In this document: piece by piece, positions 31,937 to 40,380 of the stretch
How positions within the stretch are numbered: the stretch's first letter is position 1
How the letters are laid out: every line of letters starts with the position of its first letter
Assembly: GCA_964490085.1 (NCBI GenBank)
Contig: CAZBAO010000003.1
Coordinates: 1-45,808, forward strand
DNA length: 45,808 nucleotides
DNA from: RGIG3009 sp964490085
GTDB lineage: Bacteria; Bacillota; Clostridia; Oscillospirales; Acutalibacteraceae
Direction: 5' to 3'
The notes under the pieces: generated by a model
What the model saw: only the letters and a program-made list of their open reading frames with translations
The model's database searches: none
What the model was told of the DNA's origin: nothing
Made by a program: the position numbers and the translations under genes

Positions 31937-33372
31937 AAGCTGCCATCACACGCTTTTTCCGGTCGGTAGCCGGCAAGGTGTTCTGCGTGCTCACGGTGTG
32001 TATTCTGGCGCTCCTTGCGTTCAACTGGCTGCTCAACACGTTCGCGTTTGCTCAGCTGTATGAACGCGAGAGGGAATCACTGCTCACGAGCGCCTACACC
32101 GACGCCGCCGACACGATCGCACGACGGGTCAATCCGGAAAGCGTCCTGTCGCATTATCACACCGACTACGACATGTCCATTCTGATCTGGTCGGAGCATC
32201 AGGTGCTGTACACCACCGACCGCCGCGTGAGTCCCATGTCCGTCACGGTCACGCATCCCGCGGTGACCAACGGCTCGTACGTGATCACCAAGCGTTCAGA
32301 TCTCGTCGGCACGGGTGTCGGCACGGTACTGTACGGCAAGACGCAAGAGGGGATCCACATCGCCCTGCAGCTGCCGGTATCGGACCGTCAGACAAGCACC
32401 GCCGTTACCAACCGCTTTTTGGGATGGGCAACGCTCGGTACGCTGGCTCTCAGCTGCCTGCTCGTTTTCTTCATCGCACGCGTCTTCACCCGCCCCGTGC
32501 GGCGGCTGTCGGAAATGGCTCGACAGATGGCAGATATGGACTTTTCCGACCGCTACACCGGTGACGGGCAGGACGAGCTTGCCGAGCTCGGCCGCAGTCT
32601 GAATACCGTATCCGAAGCGATGGAGCAAAGCCTGTCCGAGCTCAAGACCGCCAACGCGCGTCTGCAAAGCGACGTGGAGCTGACCACCCGCCAGAACGAG
32701 GCGCGCAATCGGTTTATCCGCAACGTATCACACGAGTTAAAAACTCCTATCTCGCTGATCCAGACCTACGCGGAGGGGTTGCACGAAAGCATCGCGGCGG
32801 ATGCCGCCGACCGCGAATTCTACTGTACGGTGATCGAGGACGAGGCACAAAGGCTGTCACAGATCATCGCAAAGCTCACCACCTTGATGCAGTTGGAATC
32901 CGGCGGTGACGAGCTGACCATTGAGCGGTTCGACCTATCCGCACTGCTGATGCGGTTGCTGCAACGGCACGCACCGGTATTCGAGGAACGCGGCATACGA
33001 CCGCCGTCTTTGCCGGATAAACCGCTGTTCGTGTGGGGAGACGCACTGCTCATCGAGCAGGTGCTGACCAACTACCTCACGAACGCCCTGCACCACGTCG
33101 CCGAGGGCGGCGAGATCCGTATCGGCGTACAGCCGACTGCCGACAAGACGGTGCGCGTCACGGTGTTCAACAGCGGCACGCCGATCCCCGCGGAGGATCT
33201 GCCGCATATTTGGGAGAGCTTTTACAAGGTCGATAAGGCGCGCACCCGCGCCTACGGCGGTACCGGCATCGGACTGTCCGTCGTCGCCGCCGTCATGCAG
33301 GCGCATCGGATGCCGTACGGCGTGTACAACAGTGAGAACGGCGTGACGTTTTGGATAGAGCTGCAGGGGTAG
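31933..33372 (+). CDS. sensor histidine kinase
   Basis: A 479-residue membrane kinase. It has TM1 at about 16-38, an extracytoplasmic sensor of ~120 residues (about 40-160), TM2 at about 163-183, a HAMP linker (184-236), a coiled coil, the H-box FIRNVSHELKTPISL with phospho-acceptor His267, and an ATPase domain with N-box LTNYLTNALHH and a G-box GGTGIGLSVV near the C-terminus. It is the partner of the response regulator just upstream. The stimulus is unknown. Confidence 0.94.
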   Translation: MKAAITRFFRSVAGKVFCVLTVCILALLAFNWLLNTFAFAQLYERERESLLTSAYTDAADTIARRVNPESVLSHYHTDYDMSILIWSEHQVLYTTDRRVSPMSVTVTHPAVTNGSYVITKRSDLVGTGVGTVLYGKTQEGIHIALQLPVSDRQTSTAVTNRFLGWATLGTLALSCLLVFFIARVFTRPVRRLSEMARQMADMDFSDRYTGDGQDELAELGRSLNTVSEAMEQSLSELKTANARLQSDVELTTRQNEARNRFIRNVSHELKTPISLIQTYAEGLHESIAADAADREFYCTVIEDEAQRLSQIIAKLTTLMQLESGGDELTIERFDLSALLMRLLQRHAPVFEERGIRPPSLPDKPLFVWGDALLIEQVLTNYLTNALHHVAEGGEIRIGVQPTADKTVRVTVFNSGTPIPAEDLPHIWESFYKVDKARTRAYGGTGIGLSVVAAVMQAHRMPYGVYNSENGVTFWIELQG

Positions 33373-33434
33373 CGGTGACGGGTGTCCCCCTCTCTCCACC
33401 GTCTTTTTGCTGCGCTGTGCTGTTTAATCAAATA

Positions 33435-33472
33435 AACCGGATGAGATACCACGATCTCATCCGGTTCTTTTC
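33435..33472. terminator. bidirectional terminator between kinase and aminotransferase
   Basis: A perfect 13-bp stem (33435-33447 with 33454-33466), 6-nt loop, T-rich on the right and A-rich on the left, so it can serve both converging transcripts. Confidence 0.85.
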
Positions 33473-34660
33473 TTATATCTTGTTTTTCAGCAAGCCGCCG
33501 AGTGTGGCGATGCCGGTTTTGATCTCGTCCATCGACGGGGTGGAATAGTTTAGTCGGAACGACTGCGACGGTGCGGACAGGTCGCAGTTAAACGTTGTCC
33601 CCGGCACCACAAACACCTTGTTTGCCGAGGCTTCCGCCACAAATTCCGGCATCGGAACGTGATCGGGCAGCGTACACCATAAGAATAAGCCGCCCTCCGG
33701 ACGCGTGTAGGTCACGCCGTCGGGCATGTGCGCGTCGAGTGCTTCGAGCATACAGCCGCATTTTTCGCGGTACAGATCGCGGATAAAGTCGATATGTGCG
33801 TCTAAATCGTGGCGTTTCATAAATTCGGCGCACAGCATCTGGAAGAACAGGTTGGTGTGCACGTCCTCGACCTGTTTCGCGACCACCATCTTTTGCACGA
33901 CCGGTTCGGGACCGCAGACGTAGCCCACGCGCATACCCGCGGACAGAATTTTGGAAAACGTCCCGCAATACAATACTCTGCCGTCGGTATCCATGCTCTT
34001 GACGGTGGGCAGCTCCTCACCCGCAAAGCGCAGGTCACCGTAGGGGTTGTCCTCCAAGATCATCACGTCGTACCGCCGTGCCAGTGCGTACACGGCTTTG
34101 CGTTTTTCAAGCGACATCGTGAGTCCCGCCGGATTCTGGAACGTCGGGATCAGGTATAACAGCTTGGCGTTGGGGTGCGCTTTCAGCGCAGCTTCCAAGC
34201 CGTCGATCGAAATGCCGTCCGACTCCAGCTCCACGCCCACCGGACAGGCGCCCAGCGAGCGAAACGCGTTGAGCGCACCGATAAAGCTCGGATTTTCGCA
34301 GATGACGACGTCACCCGCGTCACACAGGGTCTTGCAGGCAAGCTCGATCGCCTGCTGACCGCCGCTGGTAATGACGGTCATATCGGCGGCGGTATCCACA
34401 CCGAAGCGGCGGTGTAAGCGCTCCGCTACCAGCTCGCGGAGCGGCTGATACCCTTCGGTCGTGCCGTATTGCAGCGCGACAGAGGCGCGGCTTTCAAAAA
34501 TGTCCGCGGCGATCGCCGCCATTTGCTCCGCCGGAAAGGATTCCGGTGCGGGGTTGCCCGCGGCGAACGAGATCGCCCCCGGCTGTCCCAGACTTTTGAA
34601 TATCTCACGGATGGCAGACGGCTTCATATCCCGCATCGCATTGGAAAATTGATAGTTCAT
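33473..34660 (-). CDS. PLP-dependent aminotransferase (class I, LysN/MocR-like)
   Basis: A 395-residue fold-type I aminotransferase. Visible are SFAAGNPAPESFP near the N-terminus, the PLP-phosphate loop ITSGGQQAIEL, the aspartate motif ILEDNPYGDL (201-210), Lys237 in GTFSKILSAGMRVGY as the Schiff-base residue, and FRLNYS near the C-terminus for the substrate carboxylate. The pattern is closest to 2-aminoadipate aminotransferase-type enzymes, which act on several amino acids. No helix-turn-helix domain is fused. It has its own promoter and faces away from metY, 130 bp away. The precise substrate is uncertain. Confidence 0.9.
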   Translation of the reverse strand: MNYQFSNAMRDMKPSAIREIFKSLGQPGAISFAAGNPAPESFPAEQMAAIAADIFESRASVALQYGTTEGYQPLRELVAERLHRRFGVDTAADMTVITSGGQQAIELACKTLCDAGDVVICENPSFIGALNAFRSLGACPVGVELESDGISIDGLEAALKAHPNAKLLYLIPTFQNPAGLTMSLEKRKAVYALARRYDVMILEDNPYGDLRFAGEELPTVKSMDTDGRVLYCGTFSKILSAGMRVGYVCGPEPVVQKMVVAKQVEDVHTNLFFQMLCAEFMKRHDLDAHIDFIRDLYREKCGCMLEALDAHMPDGVTYTRPEGGLFLWCTLPDHVPMPEFVAEASANKVFVVPGTTFNCDLSAPSQSFRLNYSTPSMDEIKTGIATLGGLLKNKI

Positions 34661-34675
34661 AACATCACCTTCCCC

Positions 34676-34704
34676 AGTGTATCATAAATCCCGCCGCGTT
34701 GCAA
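34676..34704 (-). promoter_or_regulatory. promoter of the aminotransferase gene
   Basis: Minus-strand TTGCAA (34704-34699) and TACACT (34681-34676), 17-bp spacer; AAGGTGAT follows as ribosome-binding site. Confidence 0.7.
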
Positions 34705-34711
34705 GTTCCCG

Positions 34712-34740
34712 TTGACAAACCTTACAAAAAAAGATATACT
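34712..34740 (+). promoter_or_regulatory. promoter of metY-metA
   Basis: TTGACA (34712-34717) and TATACT (34735-34740), 17-bp spacer. The leader to the start at 34791 is only about 45 nt and shows no SAM-riboswitch or T-box structure. Confidence 0.88.
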
Positions 34741-34790
34741 TTCCCTAAGTATTCTCAATTAAGCTTATTTTCAGAAAGGAAGCGATCTGC

Positions 34791-36068
34791 ATGAGCGATT
34801 ATCGCGCCGAAACGCTTTGTATTCAGGGCGGCTATCAGCCGCAAAACGGTGAGCCCCGCGTGCTCCCGATCTATCAGAGCACGACTTATAAATACGATTC
34901 CGCCGATCATCTCGGCGATCTGTTTGACCTGAAGGTCGCGGGACATATGTACACCCGCATCTCCAACCCCACCGTCGCGGCGGTAGAGGATAAGATCGCC
35001 GCTTTAGAGGGCGGCGTGGGAGCCATGTGCACCTCGTCCGGTCAGGCGGCAGCGCTGATGGCAATATTCAACATCACCAGCGCCGGTCAGAATTTCGTCA
35101 GCCTGTCCACCATCTACGGCGGCACCACCAATCTGTTCGCCGTCACCATGAAGCGCATGGGCATTGAGGTGCGCTTCTTGACGCCCGATATGACCGACGA
35201 GCAGGCGGATGCCTTGTTCGACGAAAACACGCGGCTGGTATTCGGCGAGACCATTGCCAATCCCGCGTTGAACGTGCTGGATATTGAACGGTACGCGGCA
35301 CTTGCCCACCGTCACGGTGTCCCGCTGATCATTGACAACACCTTTGCCACGCCGATCCTGTGCCGTCCGTTTGAGTACGGCGCGGACATCGTGATGCATT
35401 CCACCACCAAGTATATGGACGGTCACGCCACGGTCGTGGGCGGCGTCATCGTGGACAGCGGCAACTTCGACTGGGCGGCATCCGGTAAGTATCCGGAGCT
35501 GACCGAGCCGGACGAATCGTACCACGGTGTGGTGTATACCGAGCAGTTCGGCAAGGCGGCGTACATCACCAAGGCGCGCGTACAGCTGATGCGCGATCTG
35601 GGCTCCACCCCGCAGCCGCTCGCCATGTTCATTTTGAACATCGGTCTGGAATCGCTCGCACTGCGTATGGAGCGCCACTGTGCGAACGCGCAGGCGGTTG
35701 CCGAGTATCTTGAGAAGCACGAAAAGGTCGGTTGGGTCAATTATCCCGGCCTCGAATCCTCCGATCAGCACGCGCTTGCGCAGAAATATCTGCCGAAGGG
35801 CTGCTGCGGCGTGATCTCGTTCGGTGTCAAGGGCGGCCGTGAGGCGGCGGTCAGATTTATGGATTCCTTAAAGCTCGCGGCGGTCGTCGTACACGTGGCG
35901 GATGCCCGCACCTCGGTACTGCATCCCGCCTCCACCACCCACCGTCAGCTCACCGACGAGCAGTTGGTCGCCACCGGTATCACGCCGGATATGGTGCGTC
36001 TGTCAGTCGGTATTGAGAATATCGACGATATTCTGACCGATTTAGAACAAGCGTTAGCAAAAATCTAA
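34791..36068 (+). CDS. metY: O-acetylhomoserine sulfhydrylase (homocysteine synthase)
   Basis: A 425-residue gamma-family PLP enzyme that makes homocysteine from O-acetylhomoserine and sulfide. Typical family blocks are YTRISNPTVAAVEDKIAALE (54-73), the PLP-stacking aromatic at STIYGGTTNLF (106-116), IDNTFATPILCRPFEYGADI (181-200, given here as its parts) and the Schiff-base Lys207 in HSTTKYMDGH. The length (~425) fits MetY rather than the ~380-residue cystathionine synthases. AAGGAAG precedes the ATG. It is followed 14 bp later by metA, which would supply its substrate. Confidence 0.94.
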   Translation: MSDYRAETLCIQGGYQPQNGEPRVLPIYQSTTYKYDSADHLGDLFDLKVAGHMYTRISNPTVAAVEDKIAALEGGVGAMCTSSGQAAALMAIFNITSAGQNFVSLSTIYGGTTNLFAVTMKRMGIEVRFLTPDMTDEQADALFDENTRLVFGETIANPALNVLDIERYAALAHRHGVPLIIDNTFATPILCRPFEYGADIVMHSTTKYMDGHATVVGGVIVDSGNFDWAASGKYPELTEPDESYHGVVYTEQFGKAAYITKARVQLMRDLGSTPQPLAMFILNIGLESLALRMERHCANAQAVAEYLEKHEKVGWVNYPGLESSDQHALAQKYLPKGCCGVISFGVKGGREAAVRFMDSLKLAAVVVHVADARTSVLHPASTTHRQLTDEQLVATGITPDMVRLSVGIENIDDILTDLEQALAKI

Positions 36069-36082
36069 AGGAGGGCACCCTC

Positions 36083-37000
36083 ATGCCCATTAAGATCCCG
36101 AATCAGTTGCCGGCGACTCAGACGCTGACCGACGAAAATATTTTCGTTATCACCGAGACCCGCGCGCTGACACAGGATATTCGTCCCTTGAAGATCCTGC
36201 TTTTAAACCTAATGCCGAAAAAGATCGTCACCGAAACGCAGATGGCGCGTCTGCTCGGCAACACGCCGTTGCAGGTGGAGCTGGAGCTCATCCACACCCG
36301 CACGCATCATTCCCGCAACACGCCGGAAGATCATATGCTGATGTTTTACAAGACCTTTGACGACGTCAAGGACAAAAAGTACGACGGCATGATCATCACC
36401 GGCGCACCGGTGGAGCATCTCCCCTTTGAAGAGGTAGAATACTGGGACGAGCTGTGCACCGTTATGGAATGGAGCAAAACGCACGTCACCAGTACCCTGC
36501 ACATCTGCTGGGGCGCACAGGCGGGGCTTTACTATCATTACGGCATCGGCAAACAGCCGCTCGACAAAAAACTGTTCGGCATCTTCCCGCACACGGTGGA
36601 GCACAAGCGGTCGATCCTGTTCCGCGGCTTTGACGAGGTATTCAACGTCCCGCAATCGCGGCACACCACTGTTGACCGCGCGGATATCGAGGCGGTGTCG
36701 GCGCTTAAGATCCTCGCGTCCTCCGAGCAGGCGGGTGTGTATGCCGTTGCTACCAAGCACGGACGGCAGATCTTTATCACCGGCCACTCGGAATACGATG
36801 CGACCACCTTGAAGGAGGAGTACGAACGCGACAAGGCGGCGGGTCTGCCGATCGAGATCCCGTACAATTATTTTCCGAACGACGACCCTACCCGCACTCC
36901 GCCTGTCACGTGGCGCGGTCACGCGAATCTGCTGTTCTCCAACTGGCTCAACTATTTCGTGTATCAAACCACCCCGTACGATATCGAAAAGATCAAGTAA
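36083..37000 (+). CDS. metA: homoserine O-acetyltransferase (MetA family)
   Basis: A 305-residue MetA-family acyltransferase. The nucleophile Cys142 lies in HICWGAQAGLYYHYG and the catalytic pair His235 and Glu237 in ITGHSEYD, all at the canonical positions. Residue 111 is Glu (TGAPVE): in this family Glu at 111 favours acetyl-CoA and Gly favours succinyl-CoA, so I infer acetyl transfer despite the historic name homoserine succinyltransferase. This fits the adjacent O-acetylhomoserine sulfhydrylase. AAAGGAGG is upstream of the ATG. Confidence 0.95.
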   Translation: MPIKIPNQLPATQTLTDENIFVITETRALTQDIRPLKILLLNLMPKKIVTETQMARLLGNTPLQVELELIHTRTHHSRNTPEDHMLMFYKTFDDVKDKKYDGMIITGAPVEHLPFEEVEYWDELCTVMEWSKTHVTSTLHICWGAQAGLYYHYGIGKQPLDKKLFGIFPHTVEHKRSILFRGFDEVFNVPQSRHTTVDRADIEAVSALKILASSEQAGVYAVATKHGRQIFITGHSEYDATTLKEEYERDKAAGLPIEIPYNYFPNDDPTRTPPVTWRGHANLLFSNWLNYFVYQTTPYDIEKIK

Positions 37001-37004
37001 CAAG

Positions 37005-37059
37005 GATCCCCCCGCATAGCGAGACTTTCCTATGGGCAGTCTCGCTATGCGGGGGGATC
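37005..37059. terminator. 22-bp perfect hairpin between metA and comF
   Basis: Arms 37005-37026 and 37038-37059 are perfect inverted repeats of 22 bp with an 11-nt loop. No T-tract follows on either strand, so it is an atypical terminator or a transcription barrier shared by two convergent genes. Its right end contains the comF stop codon region. Confidence 0.65.
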
Positions 37060-37762
37060 ATGGTTTAAGTCGGCGCACCGCCACGGTCACCGCAAGCACC
37101 TGCTTGGCGCCGTAGATCTTCAGCATTTTGGCACACTCGTGCAGGGTAGCGCCCGTCGTCATCACGTCATCGACGAGCAACAACGTCTTGCCGCGTACCG
37201 TTTGGTCGATCACCTCAAACACGCCCAGCACGTTGCCGGATCTGTCGTGAAGATCCTTCTCCTTTTGCGGCGGCGTTTCGTACAGCTTTACAAGCGTCGT
37301 ACGCACCGGCAATCCCAGTCGTTTCCCGAGTGCCTGGGCGAGCAGCTGTCCTTGGTTGTATTCGCGGGCGCGCAGGCCGCGCGCCGTCATCGGCACGTAG
37401 GTCAGACTGTCGATCGGCTTGTTCCCGTACTCGCGCAACACCACCGTTTGCATCCGCTCGGCAAAGTAATCCACGGCGTCGGGATCGTCACAGCGCTTAA
37501 GGCGAAGAATACCGTCACGCACAGCCGACTCGTAATAAAACGGTGCCGCCACCTTATCAAATGCCAGACGATGCTTTTGGCAGCCGCATTGCTTCTTGTT
37601 TTGCCCGCAATGCGGACACAGCGGCGGCTCGATAACGGATATCTGCTTCACGCAAGCCGCGCAGCAGACGTGTACCGGTGGGATCACCGTGTCACAAAAC
37701 ACGCACCGCTTCGGCAACAGGATCGCAAGGACGCGACGCCGTATCCGTTCCCATGCGATCAC
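37058..37762 (-). CDS. comF: ComF-family phosphoribosyltransferase-like protein
   Basis: A 234-residue ComF-type protein: two N-terminal Cys clusters (CVFC, CCAAC, then CPHCGQNKKQCGC) that should bind zinc, and a C-terminal phosphoribosyltransferase fold with LLLVDDVMTTGATL as PRPP loop. ComF takes part in natural transformation, where it helps process incoming single-stranded DNA. The GTG start at 37762 overlaps the recD2 stop as GTGA; longer frames lie inside recD2. Coupling of a helicase and ComF supports a DNA-processing role. Confidence 0.88.
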   Translation of the reverse strand: MIAWERIRRRVLAILLPKRCVFCDTVIPPVHVCCAACVKQISVIEPPLCPHCGQNKKQCGCQKHRLAFDKVAAPFYYESAVRDGILRLKRCDDPDAVDYFAERMQTVVLREYGNKPIDSLTYVPMTARGLRAREYNQGQLLAQALGKRLGLPVRTTLVKLYETPPQKEKDLHDRSGNVLGVFEVIDQTVRGKTLLLVDDVMTTGATLHECAKMLKIYGAKQVLAVTVAVRRLKP

Positions 37763-39972
37763 GAAAAGAACCTTCCCGCCTGCTCCAGAAAATAGGTAAG
37801 GCCCGTATACCGTAGAGTCTTGCGGTGGTTGTTCACCATCGTTCGCACCGTTTCGCGATCGCCGACGGCTACCAGCAGCGTTTTCGCACGCGTGACCGCG
37901 GTATACAGCAGGTTGCGGTAGCATAAGAGCTGCGGCACGTGACACACCGGCAACACCACCGTATCAAACTCACTGCCCTGACTTTTATGTACCGTGATGG
38001 CATACGCCAGCTCCAGCTCTTTCGCCTGCTCGTACGTGTACAGTGCCACGCGGTCGTCGTAGCGGACCTTCAGCACTTGTTCACGCGGGGAGATCTCCTC
38101 CAAGATCCCGATGTCACCGTTAAAGACACCGGTTCCCATCTCGCCGCTGTCCCGCGTCCAGCCGATGTCGTAATCGTTTTTAATATGCATGACCTTGTCG
38201 CCCTCACGCAGCAGGACTGACTCGCCGTTCCACTCGCGTTTGCTCTCACTGCAGGGGTTAAGCACCTCTTGCAACCGCTCGTTGAGCTTGACCGTGCCGA
38301 GCGGGCCTTTGCGACCGGGACACAGCACCTGAATCCCGTCGAACACACTGGTGCCGTAACCGGCGGGCAGACGTCTGGCACACAGATCCACCACCGTATT
38401 GACGGCATCGTCGGGTATGAATTCCTCCAAAAAGAAGCAGTCGCCTTGCTTTTTACTAAACTTCGGCATATCGCCCGATACGATGCGGTGCGCGTTAGCC
38501 ACGATATCGCTCGTCAGCGCCTGGCGAAATACCTGTGTCAGCTTGACCACCGGCAACGCGCCGCTGTCGATGAGATCGTGCAGCACACTGCCCGCCCCCA
38601 CCGCGGGGAGCTGATCGGTATCCCCGACCAGAATCAGCCGACACGCGGGCTTGAGCGCGCGCAGCAGGCTTTCAAACAACAGCGTGTCCACCATCGACAC
38701 CTCGTCGACGATCAGCGCATCCGCCTCCAGCGGATTTTTCTCGTTGCGGTCAAACACGGGAGTGTCGCACTCGTCCCATTTGACCTCTAACAAGCGGTGA
38801 ACGGTGCGCGCCTCACAGCCTGTCAGCTCGGTCATGCGTTTTGCCGCGCGTCCCGTCGGCGCGGCGATCTCCACCCGCTCGCCGAGCCCCTCCAGCAGCG
38901 CAATGATGGCGCGCAGAGTGGTCGTCTTACCGGTACCCGGACCGCCGGTGAGGATCAGCACGCCCTTTTCCACCGCCGCCAATATCGCGTCCTTTTGCTG
39001 CTGTTGATAGGTGATGCCGTTTTGGCGTTCCATCGTTTCCAGATTGCGGCGGATCTTCTCGTTTATCTCGGTGTGGAATCCCGTCATCAACCGAATCCGC
39101 GAGGCGGCGTATTTTTCCGCTTGATGCAAGGCGGGCAGAAACACAAAGACCTGCTCCCCGATCTGCTCGGTGCGCACCGTGAACTGCGTGACCATATCCT
39201 GCAGCGTTTCGCCGGTTTTGATCGCGTCGATGCCGAGCATCTGTGCCGTGGCGGCGATCAGCTTGTCCGACGGCAGGCAGGTGTGTCCGTTTTGCAGGTT
39301 GTGCCGCAATACGTGTAACAGCCCCGCCTCGATGCGGCGGGGATCGTCCGGCAGGCGATCCATGCCCATACAGATGGTATCCGCCCGCTCAAATGAAATG
39401 TATAATCCCGCCGAGCACAGCAGGTACGGGTTGGAGCGGACGGTGTCCACCGTCGCCGCTCCCCAACGCTTCCAGCAGCGCAACGCCTCGCTCTGGGTCA
39501 GTCCGTACCCCGCGAACGCGAGAATAACCTCACGCAGACCGAACTGCTCGCGGTATTCCTTGGCGATCTTCTGCGCCTTCGCCGCCGTGATGCCGCGCAC
39601 CTCGCACAGCCGCTCCGGCTCCTCCTCCATCACGCGCAGGGTATCCTCACCGAACTGCGCCACCAGCGCAGACGCCGTCACCGGCCCGATCCCCTTGATC
39701 GCACCCGACGCTAAATACCGAAACACCGCGTCACGGTCGGTCGGCAGCTCGTGTTCACAGGTGTGCGCGCGAAACTGACGGCCGAACTTGGGATGCTCCA
39801 CCCATTCGCCCGTCAGCTTTAACCGTTCACCCGCCTGCGTGGCCGGCAGAACGCCCACCACCTTGTGGAATTCGTCCTCCGCCGCAAGCTCCAGCACCGT
39901 CCAACCGTTTTCCTCGTTGCGGAAGACCACGCGCTCCACGGTGCCGCATAATACCTGCTCCGTTTGCTCCAT
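37759..39972 (-). CDS. recD2: RecD2-type ATP-dependent DNA helicase
   Basis: A 737-residue 5'-3' helicase of superfamily 1B, the AddAB/RecBC-independent RecD2. An N-terminal OB-like and helix-hairpin-helix region (about 1-200: ASGAIKGIGPVTASALV, EVRGITAAKAQKI) precedes the motor with Walker A GGPGTGKTT (343-351), Walker B IVDEVSM (421-427), and a C-terminal motif YAITVHKSQGSEFD and YTAVTRAKTLL. RecD2 proteins act in mismatch repair and replication-fork maintenance. AGAGGG precedes the ATG and a clear promoter lies at 40008-40036. Confidence 0.95.
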   Translation of the reverse strand: MEQTEQVLCGTVERVVFRNEENGWTVLELAAEDEFHKVVGVLPATQAGERLKLTGEWVEHPKFGRQFRAHTCEHELPTDRDAVFRYLASGAIKGIGPVTASALVAQFGEDTLRVMEEEPERLCEVRGITAAKAQKIAKEYREQFGLREVILAFAGYGLTQSEALRCWKRWGAATVDTVRSNPYLLCSAGLYISFERADTICMGMDRLPDDPRRIEAGLLHVLRHNLQNGHTCLPSDKLIAATAQMLGIDAIKTGETLQDMVTQFTVRTEQIGEQVFVFLPALHQAEKYAASRIRLMTGFHTEINEKIRRNLETMERQNGITYQQQQKDAILAAVEKGVLILTGGPGTGKTTTLRAIIALLEGLGERVEIAAPTGRAAKRMTELTGCEARTVHRLLEVKWDECDTPVFDRNEKNPLEADALIVDEVSMVDTLLFESLLRALKPACRLILVGDTDQLPAVGAGSVLHDLIDSGALPVVKLTQVFRQALTSDIVANAHRIVSGDMPKFSKKQGDCFFLEEFIPDDAVNTVVDLCARRLPAGYGTSVFDGIQVLCPGRKGPLGTVKLNERLQEVLNPCSESKREWNGESVLLREGDKVMHIKNDYDIGWTRDSGEMGTGVFNGDIGILEEISPREQVLKVRYDDRVALYTYEQAKELELAYAITVHKSQGSEFDTVVLPVCHVPQLLCYRNLLYTAVTRAKTLLVAVGDRETVRTMVNNHRKTLRYTGLTYFLEQAGRFFS

Positions 39973-40007
39973 GTTTTACCCTCTTGCCGAACATACATTC
40001 TTTTTCC

Positions 40008-40036
40008 ATTATAGCGTATTGTTCGGCACTTGTAAA
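40008..40036 (-). promoter_or_regulatory. promoter of recD2-comF
   Basis: Minus-strand TTTACA (40036-40031) and TATAAT (40013-40008), 17-bp spacer, 36 bp before the recD2 start. Confidence 0.82.
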
Positions 40037-40042
40037 GCGGTT

Positions 40043-40333
40043 TCAACCATCTTTTACGGTGCAAACTTGAAGTCCCAACTCCTCGCATAAGCGTTGCAAC
40101 TGTTCGTTCTCGTCGGGCAGTACAACCGTCGGGGTAAACCCACCCGCCGGGCGCAGTCGCACCCATGCGGCGAAGCGGCGAATACGGTATTCGGCATCCT
40201 CACCCGTCACCGACAGGACGATCGACTCTCCCTCCCCCGCGAACACCAACCGCCAGCACAGCCGCGCGATCAAGTCTGCCGCGCCGTACAGCGCGAGCAA
40301 CAGTCCGATCACCGCTCCGATACTTTCCCACAT
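40043..40333 (-). CDS. small membrane-anchored protein of unknown function
   Basis: A 96-residue protein: one N-terminal hydrophobic helix (about 5-22, IGAVIGLLLALYGAADLI) and a cytoplasmic alpha/beta domain ending PDENEQLQRLCEELGLQVC. The start at 40333 is chosen because a GGGGGCGG stretch precedes it and the protein begins with the anchor; longer frames overlap the upstream deacetylase gene. It follows that gene by 47 bp and is probably co-transcribed. I do not recognise the family. Confidence 0.7.
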   Translation of the reverse strand: MWESIGAVIGLLLALYGAADLIARLCWRLVFAGEGESIVLSVTGEDAEYRIRRFAAWVRLRPAGGFTPTVVLPDENEQLQRLCEELGLQVCTVKDG

Positions 40334-40380
40334 ATCCGCCGCCCCCTTTATGCCATTGTAGGCGAGGGACAGGCGGTTGG

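Noticed and set aside
33373..33434. Possible further copy of the palindromic repeat after the histidine kinase gene
   Set aside because: Only a short C/T-rich similarity is present; no paired hairpins could be drawn.
34741..34790. Possible SAM riboswitch or T-box before metY
   Set aside because: The leader is only about 45 nt and has no conserved aptamer elements or terminator.
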